Below, one piece after another: positions 10,071 through 20,036 of a DNA stretch of 58,192 nucleotides. The notes beneath the pieces were generated by a model. It made no database searches, was not told the origin of the DNA, and was given only the letters and a program-made list of their open reading frames with translations. Made by a program: the position numbers and the translations under genes. Source of the DNA: an uncultured Anaerobiospirillum sp. (GTDB taxonomy: Bacteria > Pseudomonadota > Gammaproteobacteria > Enterobacterales > Succinivibrionaceae); contig CALXNA010000020.1 of NCBI GenBank assembly GCA_944389615.1, positions 1 through 58,192 on the forward strand. Direction: 5' to 3'. Position 1 is the stretch's first letter. Each line of letters begins with the position of its first letter.

Positions 10071-13000
10071 ATGGCCACAAAAATCAGCACTACCAGTTGC
10101 TGCCGTCTTGAAGGCAAGCTCTTCACTGGAGTGCGTTTAGAGCGCATCTTTGAGCGCAGCAGCGATGCTCAAAGTGACGCCAGTTATCATGTCCCGAGCG
10201 GACAAAGTCTCAAAGAGGAGATTGCGCGCGCCTACCGTATTGCGAGCAATGCCTACTTTCAGTTTAAGCGCGCCTTTGATCATCCCAGCTATAGCAACGA
10301 GGTCAAGCGTGAGGCAACGCGCCAGTTTGCGCGCACCTTCTTTAGCGCCGCCTTGGGCTACAATCAGCCGCGCACCGTGGAGCAGATCGAGGTCGCAGAG
10401 GGGCATAGCTCCAATCGCCACGTGGTCACCTTTCCGGTGGCGATGCTCTTAGACCAAACCACCGACGCCACCGAGGCGCGCATGGCGAGCAGCACCAACA
10501 TCACGCCGCTGAGCGGCAATGATGGCCAGCGCGTCAGCTCGATCATCCCGTTGACCGTGGTCTACGCCGCTCTCGACGGCAAAACGGGCCAGCGCAGTAC
10601 CTTAGACAGCATCTTGGACGCATGCGCCATCACCGACAGCGCCAAGCCCAAGAAAGTAGGGCGCCGTTCGCCATTTGCCCTGACCCAAGAGCTGCTCAAT
10701 ATGTCGGCCGACTACCTCTGGGGCTTGGCCTTCAACGGCTTTAGCGTGCGCCTGTTGCGCGACGTTATGAGCTTTGCGCGCCCAAGCTTCGTCGAGTTCG
10801 ACTTAGAGGCGATCTTTGAGGGTGATAACCAAGCCGAGTTTAGCCACCTCTACTTGCTGTTGCACAGTTCGCGCGCCCACGTGGACGCCATCAGCGGCCT
10901 CAATGTTTGGGAGGAGTGGCTCAAGCTCTGCGCCCAAGAAGGCATCCCCGCCCGCGAGCAGCTCAGTAAGAGCATGCAAGAGGCGATGGAGTGCTTAGGC
11001 ACTGGCTTCCTGCGCGCCAAAGGCACGGGCAACGATGCGCTGCGTGCTAAGATTGCACGCCATGAGCTCAGTGCTCAGGACTACAACCATCAGTTGATGC
11101 GCCTGATGTATCGTTTCCTCTTCGTGTTCTGCCTCGAAGAGCGCGGCATCATCCACACCCGCTTCACCGCGGAGACGCTCAAGCAAAAGGCGACAGCGCT
11201 CCAAGCCCAAGACCTCAAGGATCAGCTCGCCCGCGAGCGCAGTGCCGAGACAATGGTTGAGCCTGCCTACGCGCTGCCTGATGAGGGCGAAGACCATGGC
11301 CTCAACTTAGACCCGGGCATTTGGTTGCCGGATCAGGCTAATAACTTAACGGTGGGGGGGGGGGTATTACTAGAGACTCTGTATCCTCGAAATTAACAGC
11401 GCAGCAACGGGTACAGCAACGCCATGCCCAAGCCATCAAACTCTATGACGAAGGCTATGCCTTAGGGCGTCTGCGCGAACGCTGCCTGCTCCAACGGCTC
11501 TACACCCAGCACCACGACCTGTGGCTGAGCATCAAGGTCGTCTTCAATGCGCTTGCTCACGGTGAAGAGCGCTTAGCGCTTCCGGCCTTAGGTGGTCTCT
11601 TCGATCCCGACCAATGTCCTGACCTCCTCTCAGATGAGGTCAACTTGACCAATGAATACTTGCTCAAGGCCTTTAAGCTGATGCGCTGGGCCACGCTGCA
11701 AGAAGTCTTCACCCTCATCGACTACCGCAATATCGACACCAAGGAATTGGGCTCGCTCTACGAGGGCCTGTTAGAACTGGTGCCGCAAGTCACCTTCCTC
11801 GATCCCACCGATCGTTTCACCTTCAGCTTCGAGTTTGCCCAAGGCAATGCCAACGAGCGTAAGAGCACCGGCTCCTACTATACCCCAGAATCGTTGGTAC
11901 ACAGCCTGATTAATACGGCCTTAGACCCGGTCATTGAGCAAAAGCTCAAAGAGCACCCTGAAGACCCCGAGGCCGCCCTCTTGAGCCTCAAGGTGATCGA
12001 CCCGGCCTGCGGCAGTGGCCACTTCCTCTTATCAGCGGCGCATCGCATTACTGAGCGCATCATGGCGCACAAGTCCTTTATAGCGGGCACTGAGGAAGAG
12101 GAGTATCGCAAGACGATGCACGAGGTCGTCTCGCATTGCATCTACGGCGTCGACATCAACCCGATGGCCATTGAACTGGCCCGGCTATCCCTGTGGCTCG
12201 AAGGCGCGGCCGAGAACAAGCCGCTCTCCTTTATCGACCACCACCTGCGTGTGGGCAACTCGCTCCTTGGCGTCATGAACCTCGAGAGCCTACGCTTAGG
12301 CATCTCCTCTGAAGCCTACAAGCCGCAGGCTCCCATCGGCAAGGGGGAGCATGCGCTGACCTTTAGCGACAAGGCGGTCTGCTCGGCGCTCAAGAAGCGC
12401 AACACCAAGGAGCGTAAGGTCTTCGCAGACAATCAGCTCGACACAGGCTTAGGCGACTTAAACAACCTTGGCCAAGTAATGGCCCATTTGGGCTACCGCG
12501 ACCTCGACCAGCTTAGCGCCGACACGCTGCAGGCCGAGCTACGCAAGGCCCAGCAAAACGAGCAGAACCAGAAGGCGATCGAAAACACCCCAGAGTATCA
12601 GGCCTGCAATCTGCTCATGGCCGCCTTCCTCTGCAAGAAGACCCAGCTCACCGCGCACTTGGTGCCGACCACCAAGGACATCGACCTGCTGCTCTCTGAC
12701 CCACAAGGCTTTGACCAAGCCAAGCTCGACTTCGCCGCACAGGTCTGTGCGGCCAACCAAGTGCTGCACTGGCCGTTTACTTTCGTTGAGGTCATGGTAC
12801 AGGGCGGCTTTGACTGTGTGCTGGGCAATCCTCCGTGGGAAAAGTTCAAGGTCGAGGATGTGATGTGGTTTGCTCCGCGCTTACCTAAGGTGGCACAGGC
12901 CAAGACCGCCGCCATCCGCAAAAAGATGATCGAGGCACTGGCCGAAAGCTGCGATGCGCAAGAGCATGCGATCTTTGCTGACTATGTTGCGGCCCAGTAT

Positions 13001-14443
13001 CAGGCCGCGGCCTTCTCCACCGTCAATCACCTCTGCGCAGCCGAGGGCGGGCGCTTCCCGCTCACTGGCACAGGTGATACCAACCTCTTTGCCTACTTTG
13101 CGGAGTTGGACTTAAACCTGAAGAAGGTGGACGGCACGGTCGGCATGGTCATGCCTGCGGGCATCCTGTTAGATGATGCCACCAAGCTTTTTACCCAAGC
13201 GGTCTTTGCCCGCGGCCAAGTCAGCTCGGTCTACCACTTTAACAACACGGAGGGCTTATTCCCTGCCGTAGCGGGCAACTATTCGTTTATGCTGCTGACT
13301 CTTAGAGCTATGGGGGCTAATGAACAAGCCGACTGTGTCTTCTACGCTACGGATCCAGTGCAGCTTGAGGATAAGAAGAGGCATATCCACTTTGATCCCG
13401 GCGACATCGCCCTGATCAACCCTAACACCCAGACCGCGCTCTTGGTGCGCTCGGAGTATGACCTTCAGCTTTGTCGTAAGTTGTATCGCGTCGCGCCGGT
13501 ACTCATCAGGGCAGGGACAATTGCCAGCAATACATGGCACGTCCAGACCATGCGCATGTTTGATATGACCAATGATAGCGACCTCTTTAGCGAGCTTAGT
13601 CAAAGCGAGGCAGAGAAGGCGGCTGAACGAGGCTTGGTGCCGCTCTATGAGGGCAAGTTCTTTTGGCAGTTCGACCACCGCTTCGCCAGCTTTAACTACG
13701 ATCAGCAAGGTAGGCTCTTGGATGCCACCAACGTGGAGTTAGCTATAAAGCAAAACAGTGCTTTTACTATTGCCCCCCGCTATTGGATCGAAGCGGCTGA
13801 AGTGCAAAGCCGCTGGGAGCAAAGGGGCTGGGAGCAGCCTTGGACGTTGGCTTGGCGCGATATTGCGCGCCCTACCGACGAGCGTACTATTATCGTAGCC
13901 GTCCTGCCTGCAGCTTATGCGGTTGGGCATACTGCAGGACTCATGATGCCTCACGTTGACGACAAACGTGCGGCCTGTTTGCTCGCTCTTCTCAATAGCT
14001 TAGTGGTTGATTATGTCGAGCGTATCAAACAAGCAGGAGTACATGCAAGTCTCTTCTATCTCAAGCAGCTGCCGATCCTGCCGCCGGAGGCGTTTGCGCC
14101 TGCGGATGTGGCGTTTATCGCGGCACGCGTAGCGCAGCTGACGCGCACGGACGACGATATCAACACTGTGTGGCTTACCGACTATCCGGCGTATACCTTC
14201 CAAGAGCCGCGCGAGCGCTTGCAGATTAGAGCGGAGCTCGATGCCTATATAGCCAAGATGTATGGCCTGACCCGTGAGGAGCTGCAGTACATCCTCGATC
14301 CGGCCGAGGTGATGGGCCCAGAGCATCCGTCGGTGACCTTCCCGGGCCTCAAGCGCAAGGAGACTGAGCTCTATGGCGAGTACCTGACTCAGCGGCTGGT
14401 GCTTAAGGCCTTCGATGAGCTCACCGCCGGTACGCTCAAGTGA
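10071..14443 (+). CDS. Phase-variable N6-adenine methyltransferase copy 1, OFF (frame-disrupted at G11)
   Basis: Paralogue of the methyltransferase at 15474, broken by a homopolymer. ATG 10071 (MATKISTTSCC) aligns with the start of copy 2; the open frame to 9969 is not needed. Translation runs about 428 codons to the G tract (11354-11364), then stops at 11394-11396, yielding 441 aa without the catalytic half. With 9 or 12 Gs the frame continues as TRDSVSSKLTAQQRVQQ, matches copy 2 and runs to 14443. The distal half carries DPACGSGHF (motif I) and NPPW (motif IV) of gamma-class Eco57I/PglX/DrmMI-type enzymes. An in-frame ATG at 11645 (GAGG upstream) could allow a restart, but copy 2 lacks it. 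The gene follows the DrmD-like helicase by 113 bases. A sequencing error in the tract cannot be excluded. Confidence 0.85.
11354..11364 (+). repeat. G11 homopolymer, contingency tract of methyltransferase copy 1
   Basis: Eleven consecutive Gs in the linker between the N-terminal domain and the methyltransferase domain. By hand translation G9 and G12 restore the full frame. G10 gives a TAG two codons after the glycines, and G11 (present) gives a stop at 11394. Slipped-strand mispairing would switch the gene. Confidence 0.85.
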
Positions 14444-14448
14444 TGTCG

Positions 14449-14518
14449 CAGCGCCCGCCCTTTGCGGCCAAAGCTCGTTGGAGCTCCAAAGAGATTTGAC
14501 CGCAAGGGGCGGGCGCTG
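14449..14518 (+). terminator. Long hairpin after methyltransferase copy 1
   Basis: Arms 14449-14472 and 14495-14518 are complementary over 24 bases with two imperfect pairs, starting CAGCGCCCGCCC and ending GGGCGGGCGCTG. A smaller palindrome (TTGGAGCTCCAA) lies in the loop. There is no U-tract, so it may be a transcript-stabilising or Rho-dependent structure rather than an intrinsic terminator. The arms contain the GGGGCGGGCGCTG motif seen in many other intergenic spots. Confidence 0.5.
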
Positions 14519-14547
14519 TGGTTGACGCAAGGCGCTGGGTGGTTGCG

Positions 14548-15155
14548 TTAGTACATCGGGATGCAGAGCGCCGTCTCGTAAGCGTAGTGGTTCCTGAACT
14601 CCTCATACAGCTCGCGCGGGTTGTAGGTGTAGGTCTTACCATCAATCCACCCAACTATCTCGAGCTTGGTGTCCAGAATGAGGTAGTCGTCGATGACCTT
14701 GCGCACTTGGGCGCGTAATTCCTTGAGCCGCTGCAGGTAGAGCTTAACTTTTGCTATTGCCTCCTCGCTCGGCAAAATGTGCCAGTTATAGCTATCAATA
14801 AGGGAGCAAACCTCATCATACGACATTGAGCTTTTGCGCCCGTTCTTAACGAAGGCCGCGAACTCCCGTGGCACCTCAAAAGAGAAGTTCCACGCATTGG
14901 TCCGAGCGACCTGCGTCACCCACAAGTCGCGGTCTTTGTCGATGTCCTTGCCCGAGCACCAGTCGTCGCGATGAAGTAGGACGCCTTGACCCGCAAGGTT
15001 CTAAACTCTTCGATCTCTTGGTGGTCAATCTTGGGGTTCTTGCAAGGAAGCCCATTGAGCAAATCCAAAAAGTTGCTAAGCCACAGCCCGTTATTGGCCG
15101 TGCGCTCCCAAATGGCAAAGTAGGGAGAAAACTCGTCGCGAGGGAGATGAGCCAT
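14548..15155 (-). pseudogene. Unknown protein of about 200 aa between the two methyltransferases, frameshifted
   Basis: On the minus strand an ATG at 15155 opens MAHLPRDEFSPYFAIWERTA and reads to RVKASYFIA. One base later the frame changes and continues DDWCSGKDIDKDRDLWVTQV, then to a stop at 14548. Both halves have coherent protein-like composition, so this is one gene of about 200 aa broken by a one-base loss near 14968-14971, either natural or from sequencing. I do not recognise the family. It lies antisense to the operon, inside the duplication that separates the two methyltransferase copies. It could be an accessory or regulatory protein of the locus, or cargo carried with the duplication. 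Confidence 0.5.
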
Positions 15156-15473
15156 AGGTTAGTCCTTAGAGAGCAGTCTTTGCCCTCGGTGATTGTATGC
15201 CTAATGCAAGGTGTGGGGCGCCTTCGAGCTTAGGGCTGCAAGGGGCGGGTGCTGTTGCCGACCGCCGAGACTGATGATTGCTGCATTTACTTGGGGTCAT
15301 GCCGTATGTTTTAGCCTTATGGTAACATGGCGGCGCCTTCTTGCCTGATTGAGCAGGCCGCGCGTTGGACAGAACGCGTAGGCTCAACCTGATGTTTGCA
15401 GGCCGTGACGGGCAAACGAGGGCGCAGTTCTACCTTCTACCAACCTAGGGCTTAGGGCCCGCGGAGTGAGCCC

Positions 15474-18400
15474 ATGGCCACCAAAATGAGCGCTACCAGC
15501 TGCTGCCGCCTTGAGGGCAAGCTGTTTACCGGCGTGCGCTTGGAGCGCATCTTCGAGCGCAACAGTGACTTCCAAAGTGACGCCAGTTACAACGTGCCAG
15601 TAGGGCAGAATCTCAAGGAAGAGATCGCGCGCGCCTATCGCATCGCCAGCAACGCCTACTTCCAATTCAAGCGCGCCTATGACCATCCCAGCTATAGCAA
15701 CGATGTCAAGCTCGAGGCCACACGCCAGTTTGCGCGCGCCTTCTTTAGCTCAGCCTTAGGCTACAACCTGCCGAAGGTGGTGGAGCGCATCGAAGTAGAG
15801 GAGGGCCATGGCTCCAATCATCACGTGGTGACCTTTCCCGTGGCGATGGTCTTAGACCAAGGCGAGATCATGGCGCATGAGACGGTGCTGACCAACAGCA
15901 CCAACATCACACCGCTTTCAGGCAGCGATGGTCAGCGTGTCAGCTCGGTCATACCTCTAACCGTGGTTTACGCCGCTCTCGACGGCAAAACCGGCCAGCG
16001 CAGCACCTTGGACAGCGTCTTGGACGCCTGCGCTATAACCGACAGCGCCCAGCCCAAGAAGCTGGGCCGCCGCTCGCCTTTTGCCCTGACCCAAGAGCTC
16101 CTCAATATGTCGGCTGACTATCTCTGGGGCTTTGCTTTTAATGGCTTTAGTCTGCGTCTGTTGCGTGATGTCATCAGCTTTGCTCGGCCGAGCTTCGTCG
16201 AGTTTGATTTGGAAGCGCTCTTTGAGGGCGACAACCAAGCCGAGTTCAGTCACCTTTACCTCTTACTGCATAGTTCCCGCGCCCATGTGGACGCCATCAG
16301 CGGCCTCAATGTCTGGGAGGAGTGGCTCAAGCTCTGCGCTCAAGAAGGCATCCCCGCCCGCGAGCAATTGAGTCAGAGTATGCAAGAGGCGATGGAGTGC
16401 TTGGGCACCGGCTTCCTGCGCGCCAAGGGTAAGGGTAACGATGAGTTGCGGGCCAAAATTGCACGCCATGAGCTCAGCGCCCAAGACTACAACCACCAGC
16501 TGATGCGCCTGATGTACCGTTTCCTTTTCGTGTTCTGTCTCGAAGAGCGCGGCATCATTCATACCCGCTTCACTGAAGAGACCTTGCAGCAAAAGATTAC
16601 CGCGTTGCAAGCCTCAGACCTCAAGGATAAGCTCGCTCGTGAGCGCAGCGCCCGCACCACTGCCGGTGCTGCAGCCCGCGCCGCAGTGCAGACTTCGCTG
16701 TTAGGTGAAGACCTTATGGCCGATAGCCCGCTGGGCTGGGAGCCGGGCTTAGGCTTGGAAGATACGAATAATAATATGATGGGGGGGGGGTATTGTGCTA
16801 ATGACTCTTCGCCCTCGGAATTAACTGAGCGACAACGAGTCTTGCAGCCCTATGCGCAGGCCGTCAAGCTCTACGACGAGGGCTATTCCTTAAGGCGGCT
16901 GCGCGAGCGCTGCCTGCTCCAGCGCCTTTACACCCAGCACCATGACTTGTGGCTGAGCGTCAAGGTCGTCTTTAACTCTCTTGCCCACGGTGAAGAGCGG
17001 CTGGCGTTGCCTGCGTTAGGTGGCTTGTTTGATGAGAGCCAATGTCCTGACCTCATGGCAGATGAGGTCAACCTGACCAACGACGACTTGCTCCGCGCGT
17101 TTAAGCTGATGCGCTGGGCCAACTTGCAAGGTGTGTTCACCCTCATCGATTACCGCAACATCGATACTAGGGATATCGGCTCACTCTACGAAGGGCTGTT
17201 AGAGCTGGTACCGACCATCACCTTCCTTGATCCTACCGACCGCTTCACCTTCAGCTTTGCGTTTGCCCAAGGCAACGCCAATGAGCGCAAGAGCTCAGGC
17301 TCTTACTACACCCCTGATGCTTTAGTTAAGAGCCTCATCACCACGGCCTTAGACCCGGTTATTGAGCAAAAGCTTGCGGAGCATCCCGAAGATCCCGAGG
17401 CCGCCTTGCTCAGCCTCAAGGTCATCGACCCGGCCTGCGGCAGTGGTCACTTCTTATTGGCGGCCGCGCATCGTATCACCGCGCAGATCATGGAGCAAAA
17501 GGCCTTTATCGTCGGGGCAGAAGAGGCCGCATACCGCAAAACGATGCACGAGGTTGTGGCCAACTGCATCTACGGTGTCGACATCAACCCGATGGCCATT
17601 GAGTTGGCCCGTTTATCCCTGTGGCTCGAAGGCGCGGCCGAGAACAAGCCGCTCTCCTTTATTGATCACCACCTTAAGGTCGGCAACTCACTCCTCGGCG
17701 TCATGAGCCTTGAGTGCCTGCACTTGGGCATTCCAGCCGATGCTTACAAGCCGCAGGCCCCCATCGGCAAGGGGGAGCATGCGCTGACCTTGAGCGACAA
17801 GGTGGTCTGCTCGGCGCTTAAGAAGCGTAACACCAAGGAGCGCAAGATCTTTGCGGACAATCAGCTCGACACCGGTTTGGGCGACTTAAACAATCTGGAA
17901 GCGGTCATGGCTCATTGGGGCTATCGCAATCTCGACCAGCTCAGCGCCGACACACTACAGGCCGAGGCGCGCAAGGCTCAGCAAAACGAGCAGAACCAGA
18001 AGGCGATCGAAAACACCCCAGAGTATCAGGCCTGCAATCTGCTCATAGCGGCTTTCCTCAGCGAGAAGACCCAGCTCACTGCGCACTTGGTGCCCACCAC
18101 CAAGGACATCGACTTGCTGCTCTCCGACCCGAAGGGCTATGTCGCCAGCCATAAGGAGCTCATCAAGCACGCTAATGCGGTCTGTCAGGCCAACCAAGTA
18201 CTGCATTGGCCCTTAGCCTTCATCAACGTCATGGCGCAGGGCGGCTTTGACTGCGTCATTGGTAACCCACCATGGGATAAGCCGCATGTTGAAGACAGCA
18301 AGTGGTTTGCGCCTTGCGTCCCTGAGATTGCTTGTGCCAAGACGGCCGCGGAGCGTGTCAAGCTCATCGCACTTTTGGCTCAAGGCCAACTGGCAGCCAC

Positions 18401-19943
18401 CGTCCAGCTGCAGCAGCGTTACAGCCAAGAGCCTGAGGTGCAAGCGCGTTATGAGCGCGAGCTATTCCAATCGTATGTCGGGGCGCACTTTAGCTCGCAG
18501 ATGGCTACCGCCTATCAGCATCTTAGTGCCGAGGACGGTGGACGCTTCCCCTTGACTGGAGTGGGCTTAACCAACCTCTATGCCTACTTTGCGGAGCTGG
18601 GCCTGCGCGCGCTCAAGCCTTCAGGCTGTATGGGTATGGTGCTACCTGCGGGCATCTTGACCGACGATACGACCAAGCTCTTCTCGCGGGAGGTGTTCAG
18701 CAAGGGCTTAGTCCAATCGGTCTATCACTTCAACAACAGCGAGGGGCTGTTTGCTGCTGTTGCCGGTAACTACTCGTTTTTGCTGCTGAGCGTGCATGCC
18801 TCGGGCGATGGCACACCGGCTGATTGTGTCTTCTATGCCACTAACCCAAGCCAGTTAGCCGATGAAAAGCGCCACCTGAGCTTCAAGCCGAGCGACTTGG
18901 CCCTGTTCAACCCGAACACGCAAACCGCGCTTCTGGTGCGCTCGGAGTACGACTTAGAGCTGTGCCGCAAGATTTACCAGACAGCCCCGGTGCTGATCAA
19001 AGAAGTAGGAGTCGCAGGCGCTCCAGAAGATCCGTGGGGTGCCCAGATCTTACAAATGTTCAACATGGCGACAGCCAGCTCCAACTTCATTGAGCTCAAT
19101 CAGGAGCAGCTGTCGCAGGTGCAAGAGCGGGGCTTGGTTCCGCTCTACGAGGGCAAGCTCTTCGCCCAGTTCGACCACCGCTTCGCCAGCTTTGGCTACG
19201 ATCAGCAAGGCAAGCTCGTTGACGCCAAGTCGGTCGAGCTGTCTGAGAAGCAGAACAGTACTTTCACGGTGACGCCGCGCTATTGGGTAGACTACTCCTT
19301 GGTTCAAAGTCGCTTGCAGCAAAAGGCATGGACGCAAGGCTGGACTTTGGCGTGGCGCAACATTGCTCGCTCCACTGATGAGCGTACAGTGATGGCCTCA
19401 GTCTTGCCGTCGACGGTAGGGTGCGGCGATACCGTTATGATGTTGATGCCTCAAGTTGACGACAAACATGCTGCCTGTCTACTAGCTCTACTCAACAGCT
19501 TAGTGGTGGACTATGTTGAGCGTATTAAGCAAGCAGGTGTGCACGCGAGTATCTTCTACGTCAAGCAGCTGCCGGTACTGCCGCCGGAGGCGTTTGCGCC
19601 TGAGGATGTGGCGTTTATCGCGGCGCGCGTGGCGCAGCTGACGCGCACGGCCGATGACATCAACGCGGTTTGGCTCACCGAGTATCCGGCGTATACCTTC
19701 CAAGAGCCGCGCGAGCGCTTGCAGATTAGGGCGGAGCTCGATGCCTACATCGCCAAGATGTATGGTCTGACTCGTGAAGAGCTGCAGTATATCCTCGACC
19801 CGGCCGAGGTGATGGGCCCAGAGCATCCGTCGGTGACCTTCCCGGGCCTCAAGCGCAAGGAGACTGAGCTCTACGGCGAGTATCTGACTCAGCGCTTGGT
19901 GCTTAAGGCCTTCGATGAGCTCACCGCGGGCACGCTCAAGTGA
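15474..19943 (+). CDS. Phase-variable N6-adenine methyltransferase copy 2, ON (DrmMI/PglX/Eco57I-like)
   Basis: A 1489-aa DNA methyltransferase. Residues 1 to about 430 form an N-terminal domain with YRFLFVFCLEERG, a pattern typical of Eco57I/PglX-type enzymes. A linker with Gly-Gly-Gly encoded by a G10 tract lies near residues 436-439. The Rossmann-fold catalytic domain has motif I DPACGSGHF (652 onward) and motif IV NPPW (931-934), the gamma-class order for N6-adenine methylation. A divergent middle-to-late region, probably the target-recognition domain, follows, and then a C-terminus almost identical to copy 1. The start ATG 15474 follows GGAGTGAG, as in copy 1. In a DISARM-like system it would mark host DNA as self and set specificity. 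A single base gained or lost in the G tract truncates it. A stand-alone type IIG-like enzyme is less likely given the helicases upstream. Confidence 0.85.
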   Translation: MATKMSATSCCRLEGKLFTGVRLERIFERNSDFQSDASYNVPVGQNLKEEIARAYRIASNAYFQFKRAYDHPSYSNDVKLEATRQFARAFFSSALGYNLPKVVERIEVEEGHGSNHHVVTFPVAMVLDQGEIMAHETVLTNSTNITPLSGSDGQRVSSVIPLTVVYAALDGKTGQRSTLDSVLDACAITDSAQPKKLGRRSPFALTQELLNMSADYLWGFAFNGFSLRLLRDVISFARPSFVEFDLEALFEGDNQAEFSHLYLLLHSSRAHVDAISGLNVWEEWLKLCAQEGIPAREQLSQSMQEAMECLGTGFLRAKGKGNDELRAKIARHELSAQDYNHQLMRLMYRFLFVFCLEERGIIHTRFTEETLQQKITALQASDLKDKLARERSARTTAGAAARAAVQTSLLGEDLMADSPLGWEPGLGLEDTNNNMMGGGYCANDSSPSELTERQRVLQPYAQAVKLYDEGYSLRRLRERCLLQRLYTQHHDLWLSVKVVFNSLAHGEERLALPALGGLFDESQCPDLMADEVNLTNDDLLRAFKLMRWANLQGVFTLIDYRNIDTRDIGSLYEGLLELVPTITFLDPTDRFTFSFAFAQGNANERKSSGSYYTPDALVKSLITTALDPVIEQKLAEHPEDPEAALLSLKVIDPACGSGHFLLAAAHRITAQIMEQKAFIVGAEEAAYRKTMHEVVANCIYGVDINPMAIELARLSLWLEGAAENKPLSFIDHHLKVGNSLLGVMSLECLHLGIPADAYKPQAPIGKGEHALTLSDKVVCSALKKRNTKERKIFADNQLDTGLGDLNNLEAVMAHWGYRNLDQLSADTLQAEARKAQQNEQNQKAIENTPEYQACNLLIAAFLSEKTQLTAHLVPTTKDIDLLLSDPKGYVASHKELIKHANAVCQANQVLHWPLAFINVMAQGGFDCVIGNPPWDKPHVEDSKWFAPCVPEIACAKTAAERVKLIALLAQGQLAATVQLQQRYSQEPEVQARYERELFQSYVGAHFSSQMATAYQHLSAEDGGRFPLTGVGLTNLYAYFAELGLRALKPSGCMGMVLPAGILTDDTTKLFSREVFSKGLVQSVYHFNNSEGLFAAVAGNYSFLLLSVHASGDGTPADCVFYATNPSQLADEKRHLSFKPSDLALFNPNTQTALLVRSEYDLELCRKIYQTAPVLIKEVGVAGAPEDPWGAQILQMFNMATASSNFIELNQEQLSQVQERGLVPLYEGKLFAQFDHRFASFGYDQQGKLVDAKSVELSEKQNSTFTVTPRYWVDYSLVQSRLQQKAWTQGWTLAWRNIARSTDERTVMASVLPSTVGCGDTVMMLMPQVDDKHAACLLALLNSLVVDYVERIKQAGVHASIFYVKQLPVLPPEAFAPEDVAFIAARVAQLTRTADDINAVWLTEYPAYTFQEPRERLQIRAELDAYIAKMYGLTREELQYILDPAEVMGPEHPSVTFPGLKRKETELYGEYLTQRLVLKAFDELTAGTLK
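16781..16790 (+). repeat. G10 homopolymer, contingency tract of methyltransferase copy 2
   Basis: Ten Gs at the position homologous to the copy 1 tract. G10 keeps the frame open (GGGYCANDSS). G11 would give a TAA within a few codons and G9 a TAA soon after, so both neighbouring lengths switch the gene off. Confidence 0.85.
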
Positions 19944-20036
19944 GGTCTTGGTGGCCTGCGCTGCAATAGGGCGGTTATGCTAAAGTGAGGTCACAGCGCC
20001 CGCTCCTTGGGCGCAGACGGTAGAGAGGAGCGCGCC

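Noticed and set aside
11645..14443. Independent methyltransferase gene starting at ATG 11645
   Set aside because: Copy 2 reads through this position without an ATG and the upstream sequence is homologous coding DNA; this is the distal half of a frame-disrupted gene, though a restart is possible.
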